Assembly (NCBI GenBank): GCA_031292145.1
Contig: JARLHR010000116.1
Location: forward strand, 1 to 46,173
Length of the DNA: 46,173 nucleotides
Source of the DNA: Clostridium sp.
GTDB lineage: Bacteria; Bacillota; Clostridia; Clostridiales; Clostridiaceae
Direction of reading: 5' to 3'
Shown: in pieces, positions 36,235 through 45,881 of the stretch
Layout: the number at the start of each line of letters is the position of its first letter
Numbering within the stretch: the first letter of the stretch is position 1
Position numbers and translations under genes: made by a program
Notes under the pieces: generated by a model
Told to the model about the DNA's origin: nothing
Database searches by the model: none
Seen by the model: the letters and a program-made list of their open reading frames with translations, nothing else

Positions 36235-36472
36235 GGGACGTGAAAGAAAATAACAAGCCAAATTGAATGTCCCTTATGAAGGTATAGTTTTGAGAACTAT
36301 TTTTAAGTAATCCCTTACCTAAAACATATCATAAAAAAAATATAATTACTTCATTTTTACAGAATTAGTGACACGTATAACTTTTTAGTTATTTGTTTTT
36401 TTATAAAACAAGTCGTTTTATACCCTTCATAAAGCATATATCAGTTGAAATTATTTTCTTTCATGTACATTA
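36235..36472. repeat. Diverged copy of the palindromic element
   Basis: The left end has GTGAAAGAAAATAACAAGCC and the right end, inverted, CATGAAAGAAAATAATTTCA; the inner parts CTTATGAAGG and CTTTATGAAGG also match as an inverted pair. The element lies in the upstream region of the GH4 gene, so its promoter must be within or near it. Confidence 0.55.
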
Positions 36473-36540
36473 AATACAGTGTATCTATATTGGGAGCGAT
36501 CCTAATATAGATTTATACTTTGAAAGATACAACATACTAG

Positions 36541-36605
36541 AAAGAGCGGGTACTCAATTGTGCAGTGTTACATTCGTAACCGAAACAATTGAGTACCCGC
36601 CCTTT
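36541..36605. terminator. Compound hairpin after the GH1 remnant
   Basis: A 16-bp perfect stem (36546-36561 with 36585-36600, arm GCGGGTACTCAATTGT) holds a second small hairpin GTTAC/GTAAC in its loop, and AAAG/CTTT extends the outer stem past one mismatch. It is unusually GC-rich for this DNA. No T-run follows, so it may be a repeat rather than a terminator. Confidence 0.5.
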
Positions 36606-36635
36606 CGGTTGGCTATCTCTTAAGTCGATATTTAC

Positions 36636-37015
<380 letters not shown>

Positions 37016-37084
37016 ATAATAGCTTTTTTCTATTTAAATTGTCAATATCTTTAGCATATACCTTTTATTCAATATTATTAATCA

Positions 37085-38482
37085 TTATTTTGAAGATACA
37101 GTCATAGTTTGAGTTACAGTTATTGGTGTAATATTACTTTGTAATTTACCTGAATTATTTAATTCTTGATTAGCTAACCATTCCATGATTGTTGTTACTT
37201 TTCCATTAATTATTGCTGCACATTGATTATTGTACACATATATCCAGGACCAATGTCCCATATATTCATATGGTGTACCATCTGCCTTTTTATATAATCC
37301 TGTAATATCAATTACGTTATCAAAAAATGAAAAATGAGCATTTGTTGCTCCAGCTTGTACCAAACGATTATAAGTTGGAACTACATAATTATCAGGAGGT
37401 ACTACTGTATCTGTCTTTGCAGCAGTAAACCATATAGGAATATTCTTCATTTTTTGTATATCTTGATTTGTAATTAATTTATCACTTAGAGCTTCACATG
37501 TTGGAAATGCAGCGGCAAAATAATCAGTATAATCTCTCGCCATAAGCATTGTCATATAGCCACCGTTAGAATCTCCCCCTATATAAATTCTATTTGTATC
37601 AATATCACTATTTTTAGAAACATAATCCTTTATTAGTGACATAAGAGCTTTTTCATATTTTGAAGTTCCATCTCCAAAACCTGTAAACCCATCCATCCAA
37701 TAAGTTGGTGCTTGAGGTGCTAAAACATATGCTCCATTAAAATATGATTGCATATCTTTTGATGCAAAGTTTACAGCTTTATTACCTGCTATTGGAAGCA
37801 GTCCATCTGTTCCACCCTCACCTATTCCATGTAACCAAATAATTAGTGGCTTTTTAGTATAATCCCTTTCTGGTGTAAAGCTTGCATATTTTAATGTGAC
37901 ATTATCATAAGTTCCACTTCCAACTTTAAAATCATCAACAAGCTTTTTAATTTCTCCTTCAAATGTATTTACAACTAATCCAGAAATTTTTCCATCATTA
38001 GTTAGAATATCTTTTTGCTGAGTAACTGTAAATTCACAATTAACCCATCCATTAAGATTAGTAGTTAAATTAAAATTTATTGGTGAAGTTAAAGATACGT
38101 CAGGTCCAATTTCTAATTCAAGAGTTACGTAATTTCCTTTACTTTGAACGTTTCCATCCTTATCAGAAGTATATGCTTTTTTTATTTTACAATCCCCTTC
38201 TGATTGTCCTAATATTGGAGTGTTTGCCCTATTTTCAGACCTTACTACATGTACATTAAAAGTATCAGTATTTATACAATCTTCTGATACTGTCGTGTCT
38301 AAATCAACAATTATTTTTGTAATTGATGGACCCCAGTCAAATATTTCTGTAACAGTTTGATAAGATGTTTGCGGTGTCTTCGTTTCTTCAGCAAAAGCGC
38401 TAATGCGGCAAGGAATCAGCATAGAAATTGCCATAACAAATGATAAGAGAATTTTTCCGTGTTTTTTAATACTATTTTTCAT
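37085..38482 (-). CDS. Secreted esterase with N-terminal Ig-like domain
   Basis: A 465-residue exported esterase. A signal peptide (residues 1-31, MKNSIKKHGKILLSFVMAIS.., cut near AFA) is followed by a beta-rich N-terminal domain (about 40-165) like that of the Thermotoga esterase EstA. The alpha/beta-hydrolase domain has WLHGIGEGG and the nucleophile GGDSNGG (S305); a later GHWSW offers the histidine. AGGAGG precedes the ATG. It lies between the PTS IIC gene and the GH1 remnant, but hairpins separate it from IIC. It could strip acyl or feruloyl-like groups outside the cell so that beta-glucosides fit the PTS. The substrate is not known. Confidence 0.85.
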   Translation of the reverse strand: MKNSIKKHGKILLSFVMAISMLIPCRISAFAEETKTPQTSYQTVTEIFDWGPSITKIIVDLDTTVSEDCINTDTFNVHVVRSENRANTPILGQSEGDCKIKKAYTSDKDGNVQSKGNYVTLELEIGPDVSLTSPINFNLTTNLNGWVNCEFTVTQQKDILTNDGKISGLVVNTFEGEIKKLVDDFKVGSGTYDNVTLKYASFTPERDYTKKPLIIWLHGIGEGGTDGLLPIAGNKAVNFASKDMQSYFNGAYVLAPQAPTYWMDGFTGFGDGTSKYEKALMSLIKDYVSKNSDIDTNRIYIGGDSNGGYMTMLMARDYTDYFAAAFPTCEALSDKLITNQDIQKMKNIPIWFTAAKTDTVVPPDNYVVPTYNRLVQAGATNAHFSFFDNVIDITGLYKKADGTPYEYMGHWSWIYVYNNQCAAIINGKVTTIMEWLANQELNNSGKLQSNITPITVTQTMTVSSK

Positions 38483-38592
38483 TTTCTACCTCCTATATTT
38501 TCATGTAACTAAAAAGATACATTTATGCTATTATCTTATATTCCCATTAATCATCTACAAATCATTATTTTTCCATTCAATGTCTTTTAATA

Positions 38593-38630
38593 AACTCAAT
38601 GTTTACACTATACAGCGTAAACATTGAGTT
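38593..38630 (-). terminator. Hairpin between PTS IIC and the secreted esterase
   Basis: Perfect 14-bp stem AACTCAATGTTTAC/GTAAACATTGAGTT (38593-38606, 38617-38630) with a 10-base loop, followed on the minus strand by TTTATT. It probably ends the PTS transcript. Confidence 0.65.
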
Positions 38631-38679
38631 CCATTTTGATATATTTTTAAATTGTTAATAAAAGGGCAATTAGCTAAAA

Positions 38680-40008
38680 CTAAGCTTGAATACCTTCTCC
38701 ACTTTGCGCTGCTTGTTCATTCACAAAATTTATAGCATCTTGTTTCTTAAAGAATGGGAAGTAGATACAGAATGACATTGCCATAATTACAACTTGTAAT
38801 AAAGCCATTCTCCACCCACCTAATATAAATCCAGCGATTATTGGTGGAGTTGTCCATGGAAGCATTACTCCTGTAAATAATGGAACTAATCCTGTAGCAA
38901 GTGCAAAATAAGTAACTATACCTGTTGCCATTGGAGTCGCTATAAATGGTATTGCCATAAATGGATTCATTACAATCGGTGTTCCAAATGTAACTGGTTC
39001 ATTTATATTGAAACATCCTGGTAGTATAGCTAATTTACCCAATTCTTTACTTTGTGCTGATTTTGCAAAGAATAACATGCATATTACAAGTCCTATTGTT
39101 ACTCCTGAGCCTGTCATACCAACCATATTATCTAAAAATTGTTGTGTTACTATATGACCACCATTTGCTACTGTAAGTGCTTTTCCACTGTCAAGTATCG
39201 CTTGATTTTCTAATGCATTTGATGTTAATATTCCTGTCATTACTCCACTTATAATTGATGAACCATGTACACCAAACCACCATAAAAATGGGATTATAAA
39301 AGTCATAACCAAAACTCCACCTAAAGAATCTGTCATTCCTTGTAATGGCGTTTGAATTACTTTGTATATTAATTCAATAAATGTTGTATTCATTCCATAT
39401 TTTAAAATAGTATAAAGTATTGTTGCACCTGTAATTATAACTGCTGCTGGTATTAATGCTGCAAATGAATTTGCAACTCCTTGAGGTACACCTGCTGGCA
39501 TTTTAATTGTAATTTTCTTCTTCATAAACCATGAATATATTGCACCTACAATTAAACCTATAATTATAGCTGTAACCATACCTTTTCCACCAGCGAGATC
39601 TTTATTAATAACGCCACTTACTACTTCTCCACCTTTAGTTACAACAAAAGAGTTCTGTGTTAATAAAAATACTACAAGTGCTATTATCCCTGCTGATAAA
39701 GGTTCATGTCCTTCATTTTTAGCATATGTATATGCTATACCTACTACTGCAATTAATGCAATTATTTGAAATGAAGAACCATAAGCCTGCATTAATGGTT
39801 CTGTCCATGATGGTCCTAAAATGCTAGTCACCCAGTCATTAAATGCTGGGGAAGGTATTTGTGCAAGTAATAAGAATACTGATCCTACCATAATTAATGG
39901 TAATGCAAATAAAATACCATCTTTTAAAGCAGTAACGCCTTTCATCCCAACGAATTTCATAATTACTGGTATTACTTTTTCGTTTAGAGTTTTCTGAAAT
40001 GATGACAT
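38680..40008 (-). CDS. celB: PTS cellobiose/beta-glucoside-type IIC component
   Basis: A 442-residue membrane permease of the lactose/cellobiose/lichenan PTS family. It starts with the cytoplasmic SSFQKTLNEKVIPVIMKFVG, followed by about ten membrane helices. The conserved loop around ILPGCFNINEPVTFGTPIVM is the substrate-binding and phosphotransfer region of this family. AGGGGGAA precedes the ATG. It is the third gene of the IIA-IIB-IIC operon and takes up cellobiose or similar diglucosides as 6-phosphates. A hairpin lies between it and IIB and may adjust the ratio of soluble to membrane parts. Confidence 0.93.
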   Translation of the reverse strand: MSSFQKTLNEKVIPVIMKFVGMKGVTALKDGILFALPLIMVGSVFLLLAQIPSPAFNDWVTSILGPSWTEPLMQAYGSSFQIIALIAVVGIAYTYAKNEGHEPLSAGIIALVVFLLTQNSFVVTKGGEVVSGVINKDLAGGKGMVTAIIIGLIVGAIYSWFMKKKITIKMPAGVPQGVANSFAALIPAAVIITGATILYTILKYGMNTTFIELIYKVIQTPLQGMTDSLGGVLVMTFIIPFLWWFGVHGSSIISGVMTGILTSNALENQAILDSGKALTVANGGHIVTQQFLDNMVGMTGSGVTIGLVICMLFFAKSAQSKELGKLAILPGCFNINEPVTFGTPIVMNPFMAIPFIATPMATGIVTYFALATGLVPLFTGVMLPWTTPPIIAGFILGGWRMALLQVVIMAMSFCIYFPFFKKQDAINFVNEQAAQSGEGIQA

Positions 40009-40120
40009 AATTATTCCCCCTTAAATATTAATATAGATGTAAAATATAATATTGAATATGATATAATATATAAAGTAATAATAAATGTAAGCTATTTATT
40101 ATTATTTTTTAACTTAACTC

Positions 40121-40162
40121 TTCCATGTGGTTTTGCTATTCTCTTAAATAAGCCACATGGAA
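40121..40162 (-). promoter_or_regulatory. Intercistronic hairpin between IIB and IIC
   Basis: TTCCATGTGG pairs with CCACATGGAA (40121-40130, 40153-40162) around a 22-base loop. The T-run lies on the plus-strand side only, so in the operon direction it is more likely an RNA-stability or partial-termination structure than a full terminator. Confidence 0.5.
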
Positions 40163-40171
40163 CTTTTTTTG

Positions 40172-40480
40172 CTATTTATTAGCTAATTTTAATGCAAAAT
40201 CTAATACTTTTTGCCCATTCATCATTCCATAGTCAACCATTGGTATTACATCTACTGGAATTCCCTTAGGTTCACATGTCTTTTTAGCCTTTGATAATGT
40301 ATAACCAACTTGTGGCCCTAATAATGCAACATCTACATTATCCAAATGTTTATCCATTTGACCTTCTGGGAAAGCTTCAATATCTACTTCCAAACCCTTA
40401 GCTTTAGCTGCATCCTTCATTTTATTAACTAAAAGGCTTGTTGACATTCCTGCTGCACAAAATAATCTAATTGTTATCAT
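40172..40480 (-). CDS. celA: PTS cellobiose-type IIB component
   Basis: A 102-residue phosphocarrier. The phosphorylated cysteine is C8 in IRLFCAAGMSTSLLV, and LLGPQVGYTLSKAKK is the typical later loop. GAGGAGGAA lies before the ATG. It accepts phosphate from IIA and passes it to the sugar in IIC. Second gene of the operon, 104 bases after IIA. Confidence 0.94.
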   Translation of the reverse strand: MITIRLFCAAGMSTSLLVNKMKDAAKAKGLEVDIEAFPEGQMDKHLDNVDVALLGPQVGYTLSKAKKTCEPKGIPVDVIPMVDYGMMNGQKVLDFALKLANK

Positions 40481-40584
40481 AATTTATTCCTCCTCAAAAT
40501 CTATACTAATTTTTATAAATTTTAAATATATATTTATATATATTGTTAGCGAAAATTTAAAATCTACTATAAGTTACATTTCTA

Positions 40585-40905
40585 TCACTTGATTAAAGTG
40601 TTTATAACTTTTCTTAATTCAATTATTTGTTCTATTAAATTCTTTTCTGTTATTGCTGTCATTAAATGGTCTTGTGCATGTACAAATAATACTGATATAT
40701 CTATTTTTTCACCATTTGCTTCTTTATGAAGAAACATTGTTTGGCCATCATGAGCTTTTGCTAATGCATCATTTGCTAATTCCAATTCTTTATCAGCTTC
40801 CTCATAGTTTCCATCGTTTACATTGTTAAGAGCCATATAAGCGTGATTCTTGCAATCTCCAGCATTGATTATAATATTCATAATTGCCATTTCTAATTCT
40901 TCCAT
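40585..40905 (-). CDS. celC: PTS lactose/cellobiose-type IIA component
   Basis: A 106-residue helical phosphocarrier, trimeric in the family. The active histidine is H76 in LFVHAQDHLMTAI; the N-terminus MEELEMAIMNIIINAGDCKN is standard. GAGGAG lies before the ATG. It is the first gene of the operon and is preceded by a sigma-54 promoter at 40985-41001, about 80 bases upstream. Expression should depend on RpoN and on the LevR-type activator encoded next to it. Confidence 0.94.
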   Translation of the reverse strand: MEELEMAIMNIIINAGDCKNHAYMALNNVNDGNYEEADKELELANDALAKAHDGQTMFLHKEANGEKIDISVLFVHAQDHLMTAITEKNLIEQIIELRKVINTLIK

Positions 40906-40984
40906 ATTTAACTCCTCACTTCGCTTCGTATTTTTTAATATGTGAAAATATTAATTTTTTTATTTCTCTTATGCTTATTTATAT

Positions 40985-41001
40985 AGCAATAACCATGCCA
41001 A
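40985..41001 (-). promoter_or_regulatory. Sigma-54 (-24/-12) promoter of the PTS operon
   Basis: On the minus strand the sequence TTGGCATGGTTATTGCT matches the RpoN consensus TGGCACG-N4-TTGCW, with GG and GC exactly ten bases apart. It lies 80 bases before the IIA start. The neighbouring gene encodes a sigma-54 activator. Confidence 0.88.
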
Positions 41002-41048
41002 AACAATAATAGCATATAGAATGATATTATTATTATCCAGCTTAGTAT

Positions 41049-41062
41049 TTTAAACGTTTTCT
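41049..41062 (-). promoter_or_regulatory. Possible cre site upstream of the sigma-54 promoter
   Basis: AGAAAACGTTTAAA (minus strand) fits 12 of 14 positions of the CcpA site TGWAANCGNTNWCA. It lies about 50 bases upstream of the -24 element, where an activator would bind, so CcpA could block activation. Confidence 0.45.
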
Positions 41063-41108
41063 TCATAAAGAAAAGCTCTTCGTAAAGGTTTAATGTGTTT
41101 TACTTTAT

Positions 41109-41145
41109 AAAAAAATAATAAAACACATTATGCATGTGTTTTATT
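41109..41145 (-). terminator. Terminator of the sigma-54 activator gene
   Basis: AATAAAACACA pairs with TGTGTTTTATT (41117-41127, 41135-41145) around a 7-base loop, followed on the minus strand by ATTTTTTTATA. It stands between the activator gene and the PTS promoter. Confidence 0.7.
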
Positions 41146-41148
41146 ACT

Positions 41149-41287
41149 AAGGCACAATCAAAAAAATATACACATAAAAAAAGAGTAGCTATGCACTTAT
41201 GAACAGAGCAGCTATGCTGCAATACGGAACTTTTCTGCATATAAGAACATCTCATCGCATCTTTAATCTATTATTTTTTCATGTGCT
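41149..41287. repeat. MITE-like palindromic element
   Basis: The left end is AAGGCACAATCAAAAAAATA and the right end, inverted, AGCACATGAAAAAATAATAG. The 32 bases 41206-41237 (starting GAGCAGCTATGCTGCAATAC) are identical to 33194-33225. Length is about 139 bases. It lies between the terminator and the stop codon of the activator gene. Confidence 0.7.
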
Positions 41288-41349
41288 AAAACTGATAATT
41301 GAGAACTTGTTAATAAAATCTGCAAAATATACTCAGAATCTTTAATTTG

Positions 41350-44022
41350 TTATTTTCTTTCAGATCCCTTAAAATAATTCATTAAATAGCATATTTCTTC
41401 ATCTGTAATATTAATTGAATACTTAGTATTTATAGATGCAAATGCATTTTTTACTATTCTATATAAATTCAAATTATCTTTAATATATTCTTCTTTTCCT
41501 TCAAATTCCACTATACCTTTCTTCTCATCAGACATTTCTATCATAGCTGCTATATGTAATGTAATTCCAATAAGAATATTGGTACTTATATTAATATTCA
41601 ATTCTTCAGCAACTGTTTTGTTAAATTTTTTTATATATTTTAATACGATTCTTCCATCAATATTTTTTAATTCACGATTTAAGGTTTCTTCCATTTTCAA
41701 GTAAGTTTCTTCAATATCAATAAGCTTCTGTATATCTTCAATACATGTACCCTCTATAATTTTATCTAGCATAAATTGTGGACTACTTACCTCCAATTCA
41801 AATGGACTTACAAAACAAATCAGAGCATATTGTCTTTTTAGTTTTTCTATTCTTTCATATATATTTTCTTTTCCTATAAAATTTATTGGGACAACTTCTA
41901 CTATTTTTTTATCAAAAGTCAAATTTCGTTCTAATAATCTCTTAATAGTTTTAGCTCCACCTTCACCAGTTGTACATACTGTAACTATTGCAAACCGTCT
42001 TTCCTCTTTCTCTGGTTCATAATCTAAAATGTTCTCTTCATACAGACTATTAACTTCTAATGTTTCCCTATATATTTCATCTAAAGAATATCCCATCATA
42101 GACTTTCTAGTTGCTTCCAAGGCATGTAAAGTACTAACCAATGGTATTGTTCTAGTTTTTATGTCAAATATATTTTCTATTTCCTTCCCAAACGTTGTAA
42201 GCGAGCCCATGTCCACTAAAAATAGTATATCTGACTTAATTTCATTTTTTCTAATATATTCTATGGTTTTTTCTAATATATTTTCTGGCTTTTCTTCTAT
42301 AGGTGCATTAATGCCAACGATATTTTTAGTTCCAAGGAGACTATTCACTGCATCTGCCATTGAAGTTGCTGTGCTTACCCCATGAGCAATTACGATTATC
42401 ATAACATCATTTTGTTTGTATTTTAAACTGCCATAACTATAGCTTAAAAACATAGCTATAAAACCTGCTTCGTCAACTGGCATATTTACATCAATTGCTC
42501 TATCTATTATCTTTAAAGCATCTACTGCCACATTAAATTCTTTTCTGTGCTCATCTTTTATACTAGTTAATTTAGGATTTATAATTTTTTTATTTCTTCT
42601 TATTCTATCTATTGAATTGCTAATATGAACTGCTAAACCATAATTAATTTTTTTATCTAACTTAATCTCTAATTCTTCTTCACAAAATGCAATAACCTCT
42701 TCTATTACATTTATAACATCTTTCTCTATAATATTTTTTATATTAGTCATATCAACTTTACTAATATATTTCTTGAAGTAATCCTCTATATCTCTTTCAA
42801 TTTCCTCTTCAAGTTTTATGCCTTTTATTCCTTTTGCTTTAAGCTCATTTGTTCTTAAGTCCAACATTTCATAAATGTTATCATCGCTTGTACTTTCTTC
42901 AAATATTTCTCTATCTTCATTTTTATCAAATATAAAATACCTTTTGTTTATGTCAATTAATTTATTCCACAATTGTCTGTGCTCTATTTCTTTGTATAAA
43001 CCTTCTCTTATATATGCAGGCAAATCTAAACTATTTATTTTTATGGCATCTTTTCTATTAGAAAGAAAATCAGCATATGCTTTGGCACAAGCAAGTTGTA
43101 TATCAGACTTTAATTGTCCTATGTTATTTTCACAATTATAAGATAAAAATGCTTTTATAGAATTTATTGAGACTGTAATACTTTTTCCAAGTCTTCCAGA
43201 CTCCTCAAGTAGGAACTGTTTTATAAGATTAAATCTTTCCTCCATTCCTCTATTTTTTAAAGATGGTATTGTTATGACCATTGGGATTCTTCTGGTAAAA
43301 GTTTTAAGCAACGTAGTGTTTGGATCTTCCGTAGTTGCAGTTATTATAAGTACATTGGCACTTCTTTCGCTATCAGTTTCGCCAAGTCTTCTATATACAC
43401 CTCTATCCATAAATGTAAAGAACATTTCTTGACCTTCTGCTGGTAATCTATGAACTTCATCTAAAAATAAAATTCCCCCATCAGCTTTTTCAATAAGCCC
43501 TGATTTATCACACTCTGCACCTGTATAGGCTCCTTTTTTTACTCCAAATAATTGCCCAAGTAATAGCTGAGGATTATTGGCATAATCTGCGCAGTTAAAT
43601 GTTATAAATGGACTATTCTCCGGTTTTACTTTCATTTCAATTGCATATCTATATATTAAACCTGCAAAAGTTGATTTACCAACACCAGTTTCCCCTAGCA
43701 ATAAAATATTCATTCCATTTGGTGGATATAATATGGCTGCTTTAGCTTGTTCCACTGCTGCATATAAACTAGGATTAGCTTCGGAAAATTTATTTATGAC
43801 TGATATATTCAAGGAAACGTTTTCTTCATCTACAGCCATAAATAATGTTGGTTTTCCTTTTGACTTAACAGCCTTTCCTTCACTTACTAATTTATTTAAA
43901 TCATTACTTACATTTGCCCTGTTAAGGTTTAACTCATCTGCAATCTCTGATGCTGAAATTCCCTTTGAATCGAAATTCTTTTTCTCTTTGAGTTTCATAA
44001 GAATTAATTCAATTCTCTTCAT
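41350..44022 (-). CDS. LevR/CelR-type sigma-54 activator with PRD domains
   Basis: An 890-residue transcription activator for RpoN promoters. The N-terminal winged helix-turn-helix (residues about 1-60) precedes an AAA+ domain with Walker A GETGVGKST (110-118), sigma-54 contact loop GAYTGA (164-169, in place of GAFTGA) and Walker B ILFLDE. Next come a first PRD (YGLAVHISNSIDRIRR), an EIIA-Man-like domain with VIAHGVSTATSMADAVN, a IIB-like part, and a second PRD at the C-terminus (ITLHIAAMIEM). Phosphorylation by PTS proteins sets its activity. AGGAGG precedes the ATG. It lies beside the cellobiose PTS operon with its -24/-12 promoter, its certain target. Confidence 0.94.
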   Translation of the reverse strand: MKRIELILMKLKEKKNFDSKGISASEIADELNLNRANVSNDLNKLVSEGKAVKSKGKPTLFMAVDEENVSLNISVINKFSEANPSLYAAVEQAKAAILYPPNGMNILLLGETGVGKSTFAGLIYRYAIEMKVKPENSPFITFNCADYANNPQLLLGQLFGVKKGAYTGAECDKSGLIEKADGGILFLDEVHRLPAEGQEMFFTFMDRGVYRRLGETDSERSANVLIITATTEDPNTTLLKTFTRRIPMVITIPSLKNRGMEERFNLIKQFLLEESGRLGKSITVSINSIKAFLSYNCENNIGQLKSDIQLACAKAYADFLSNRKDAIKINSLDLPAYIREGLYKEIEHRQLWNKLIDINKRYFIFDKNEDREIFEESTSDDNIYEMLDLRTNELKAKGIKGIKLEEEIERDIEDYFKKYISKVDMTNIKNIIEKDVINVIEEVIAFCEEELEIKLDKKINYGLAVHISNSIDRIRRNKKIINPKLTSIKDEHRKEFNVAVDALKIIDRAIDVNMPVDEAGFIAMFLSYSYGSLKYKQNDVMIIVIAHGVSTATSMADAVNSLLGTKNIVGINAPIEEKPENILEKTIEYIRKNEIKSDILFLVDMGSLTTFGKEIENIFDIKTRTIPLVSTLHALEATRKSMMGYSLDEIYRETLEVNSLYEENILDYEPEKEERRFAIVTVCTTGEGGAKTIKRLLERNLTFDKKIVEVVPINFIGKENIYERIEKLKRQYALICFVSPFELEVSSPQFMLDKIIEGTCIEDIQKLIDIEETYLKMEETLNRELKNIDGRIVLKYIKKFNKTVAEELNINISTNILIGITLHIAAMIEMSDEKKGIVEFEGKEEYIKDNLNLYRIVKNAFASINTKYSINITDEEICYLMNYFKGSERK

Positions 44023-44186
44023 AAATTTATTACCTCCTTTTGTCCGTATCTTACTGTAACACTCTAATTTATGCCTTTATCTCATATATTTAATTTTTCA
44101 TAATTAAATACTAACACATTCCTAGATTTTTATCCATTTCAAACTTATTTTGTAATTTATATACTGAATTATTTTTTAATCTTAAA

Positions 44187-44231
44187 TAAAAAAGATGTTC
44201 ACTTCATAAAGTATCCTGAAGCAAACATCCT
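44187..44231 (-). terminator. Terminator of the response regulator gene
   Basis: GATGTTTGCTTC and GAAGTGAACATC pair with two central mismatches (about 44194-44229), then TTTTTTATT follows on the minus strand. It lies 20 bases after the stop codon. Confidence 0.7.
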
Positions 44232-44251
44232 AATTTAGCTTTTAAAATCAT

Positions 44252-45844
44252 CTAGCCAAAAAACTGTTTTCTATATTGTAATGGTGTTTTTCCTTTTAAT
44301 TGAACGAATTTATTTATAAAATAATCAGTATTATTATAACCAACCATCTCCGCAATTTTATAAATTTTGTCATCATTTCGCTTTAATAACTCTGAAGCTT
44401 TTTCAATTCTATATGCATTTAGATAATCCTTAAATGACACATTATATTGTTTCTTAAATATTTGTCCTAAATATGCACTGTTAATATAATATTTTTCACT
44501 AAAATACTTTAAACTTAATTTCTCCATATAATGTTCTGAAATTTCTTTATCAATTCGATTTAAAATACCTTGGGATAAATTTTGTCTTAATTGACTTAAA
44601 TATTTTCCGAATTCTAAAGAAAAATTTTTCAAATGCTTTGCACTTCCCCTGCTTATCATTTGTTCAAAAGAAACTGAACTAATATATTGCATTACCTCTT
44701 CTTGATCAACTTCTGAATCCAACTCTTTTGCAATATTAATAAGATTACATAATAAATAATTAATATTTATCTTTATGATTTCTAAATTAATCTTATATTC
44801 CTTAAAGCTATTGTAAATTTTATCAACACATTCTATAATTCCATCTTCATTATTTTCCTCAATCTCATGAATTAAATAATCCATGTATTGTTTTTCTATA
44901 TTATAACTAAGCTCTTTTTTCTTCGCCATTTCATCATAGTATGCAATATTATTTTCATTTGAAAAATCAGAAAATAATTTTGCAACCGTTGCAGATTTAT
45001 ATGATACTGATAATTCCTCAAGACAATTTACTTCTTGCCCTATATAAATATAAAAATCATATTTCTGAATTTTTTTTAAGTTTGTTTTTAAGTTCAAGAT
45101 ATATTCTTTTTCATTCATTCCTTTTTCTTTGGCTACTCTCTTGGTATAAATAAATCCAATTTCATAGCAGTCTTTATATTTATCCATATCAATAATCACG
45201 TTATAATAATTTTCACCTAGCAGCCCAATCATATTTTGATAGAATATTTGCTGCTCTTCTCTTTTTTCCTCTTCTGAAATCTTGATATCTTGATCATCAC
45301 AAAAATTAATTTCAATTATTAAATATCGTAAATCACAAGAAAAATTATTATACCTTTTAATATATTGTAAATTAGTAGTATCACATTTGCCGTGTATAAT
45401 TTCATTTAAATATCTATCATAAACTACTTTGTCTTTTATTTTTTCTAAAGTATATTGCTGTTCCTGTTTAATATAGTCTTCTTTAAAAGATTGTAATACC
45501 TTAATCAGTTCATCTTTTTGAATTGGTTTCAAAATATAATCTGTCACGTTATATTTTATTGCTTTCTTTGCATATTCAAATTCATAAAAACCACTTAGTA
45601 TTATAAATTTTGCTTTAGTAGATATATTATTATGCACATATTCTACTAATTCAAGACCATTCATTTCTGGCATCTTTATATCTGCAATTATTAAATCAAT
45701 TTCTTTCTTTTCTAATTCTTTTATTGCTTCAATACCATTTGCTGCCTCTCCAGCAATTTCATAACCATATTGCTCCCAATTAATCAGAATCTTTAATCCT
45801 TGTCTTATAAATGGTTCATCATCTACTATTAGGATTTTAATCAT
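44252..45844 (-). CDS. YesN-like response regulator with AraC-type DNA-binding domain
   Basis: A 530-residue response regulator. The receiver domain (1-120) has acidic D8-D9, phosphoacceptor D55 in LIIADIKMPE, and K106 in YILKPI. A long middle part of about 300 residues follows. The C-terminal AraC domain has both helix-turn-helix units (KYFSEKYYINSAYLGQIFKK and IYKIAEMVGYNNTDYFINKF). ATG 45844 is chosen because GGGGGA lies before it and the receiver starts MIKILIVDDE; another ATG is five codons earlier. It follows the sensor kinase gene. Such pairs in clostridia usually control sugar ABC transporters, probably just outside the window. Confidence 0.92.
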   Translation of the reverse strand: MIKILIVDDEPFIRQGLKILINWEQYGYEIAGEAANGIEAIKELEKKEIDLIIADIKMPEMNGLELVEYVHNNISTKAKFIILSGFYEFEYAKKAIKYNVTDYILKPIQKDELIKVLQSFKEDYIKQEQQYTLEKIKDKVVYDRYLNEIIHGKCDTTNLQYIKRYNNFSCDLRYLIIEINFCDDQDIKISEEEKREEQQIFYQNMIGLLGENYYNVIIDMDKYKDCYEIGFIYTKRVAKEKGMNEKEYILNLKTNLKKIQKYDFYIYIGQEVNCLEELSVSYKSATVAKLFSDFSNENNIAYYDEMAKKKELSYNIEKQYMDYLIHEIEENNEDGIIECVDKIYNSFKEYKINLEIIKININYLLCNLINIAKELDSEVDQEEVMQYISSVSFEQMISRGSAKHLKNFSLEFGKYLSQLRQNLSQGILNRIDKEISEHYMEKLSLKYFSEKYYINSAYLGQIFKKQYNVSFKDYLNAYRIEKASELLKRNDDKIYKIAEMVGYNNTDYFINKFVQLKGKTPLQYRKQFFG

Positions 45845-45881
45845 AATACAATCCCCCATTAAAAACTTTATTTCCCTTATT

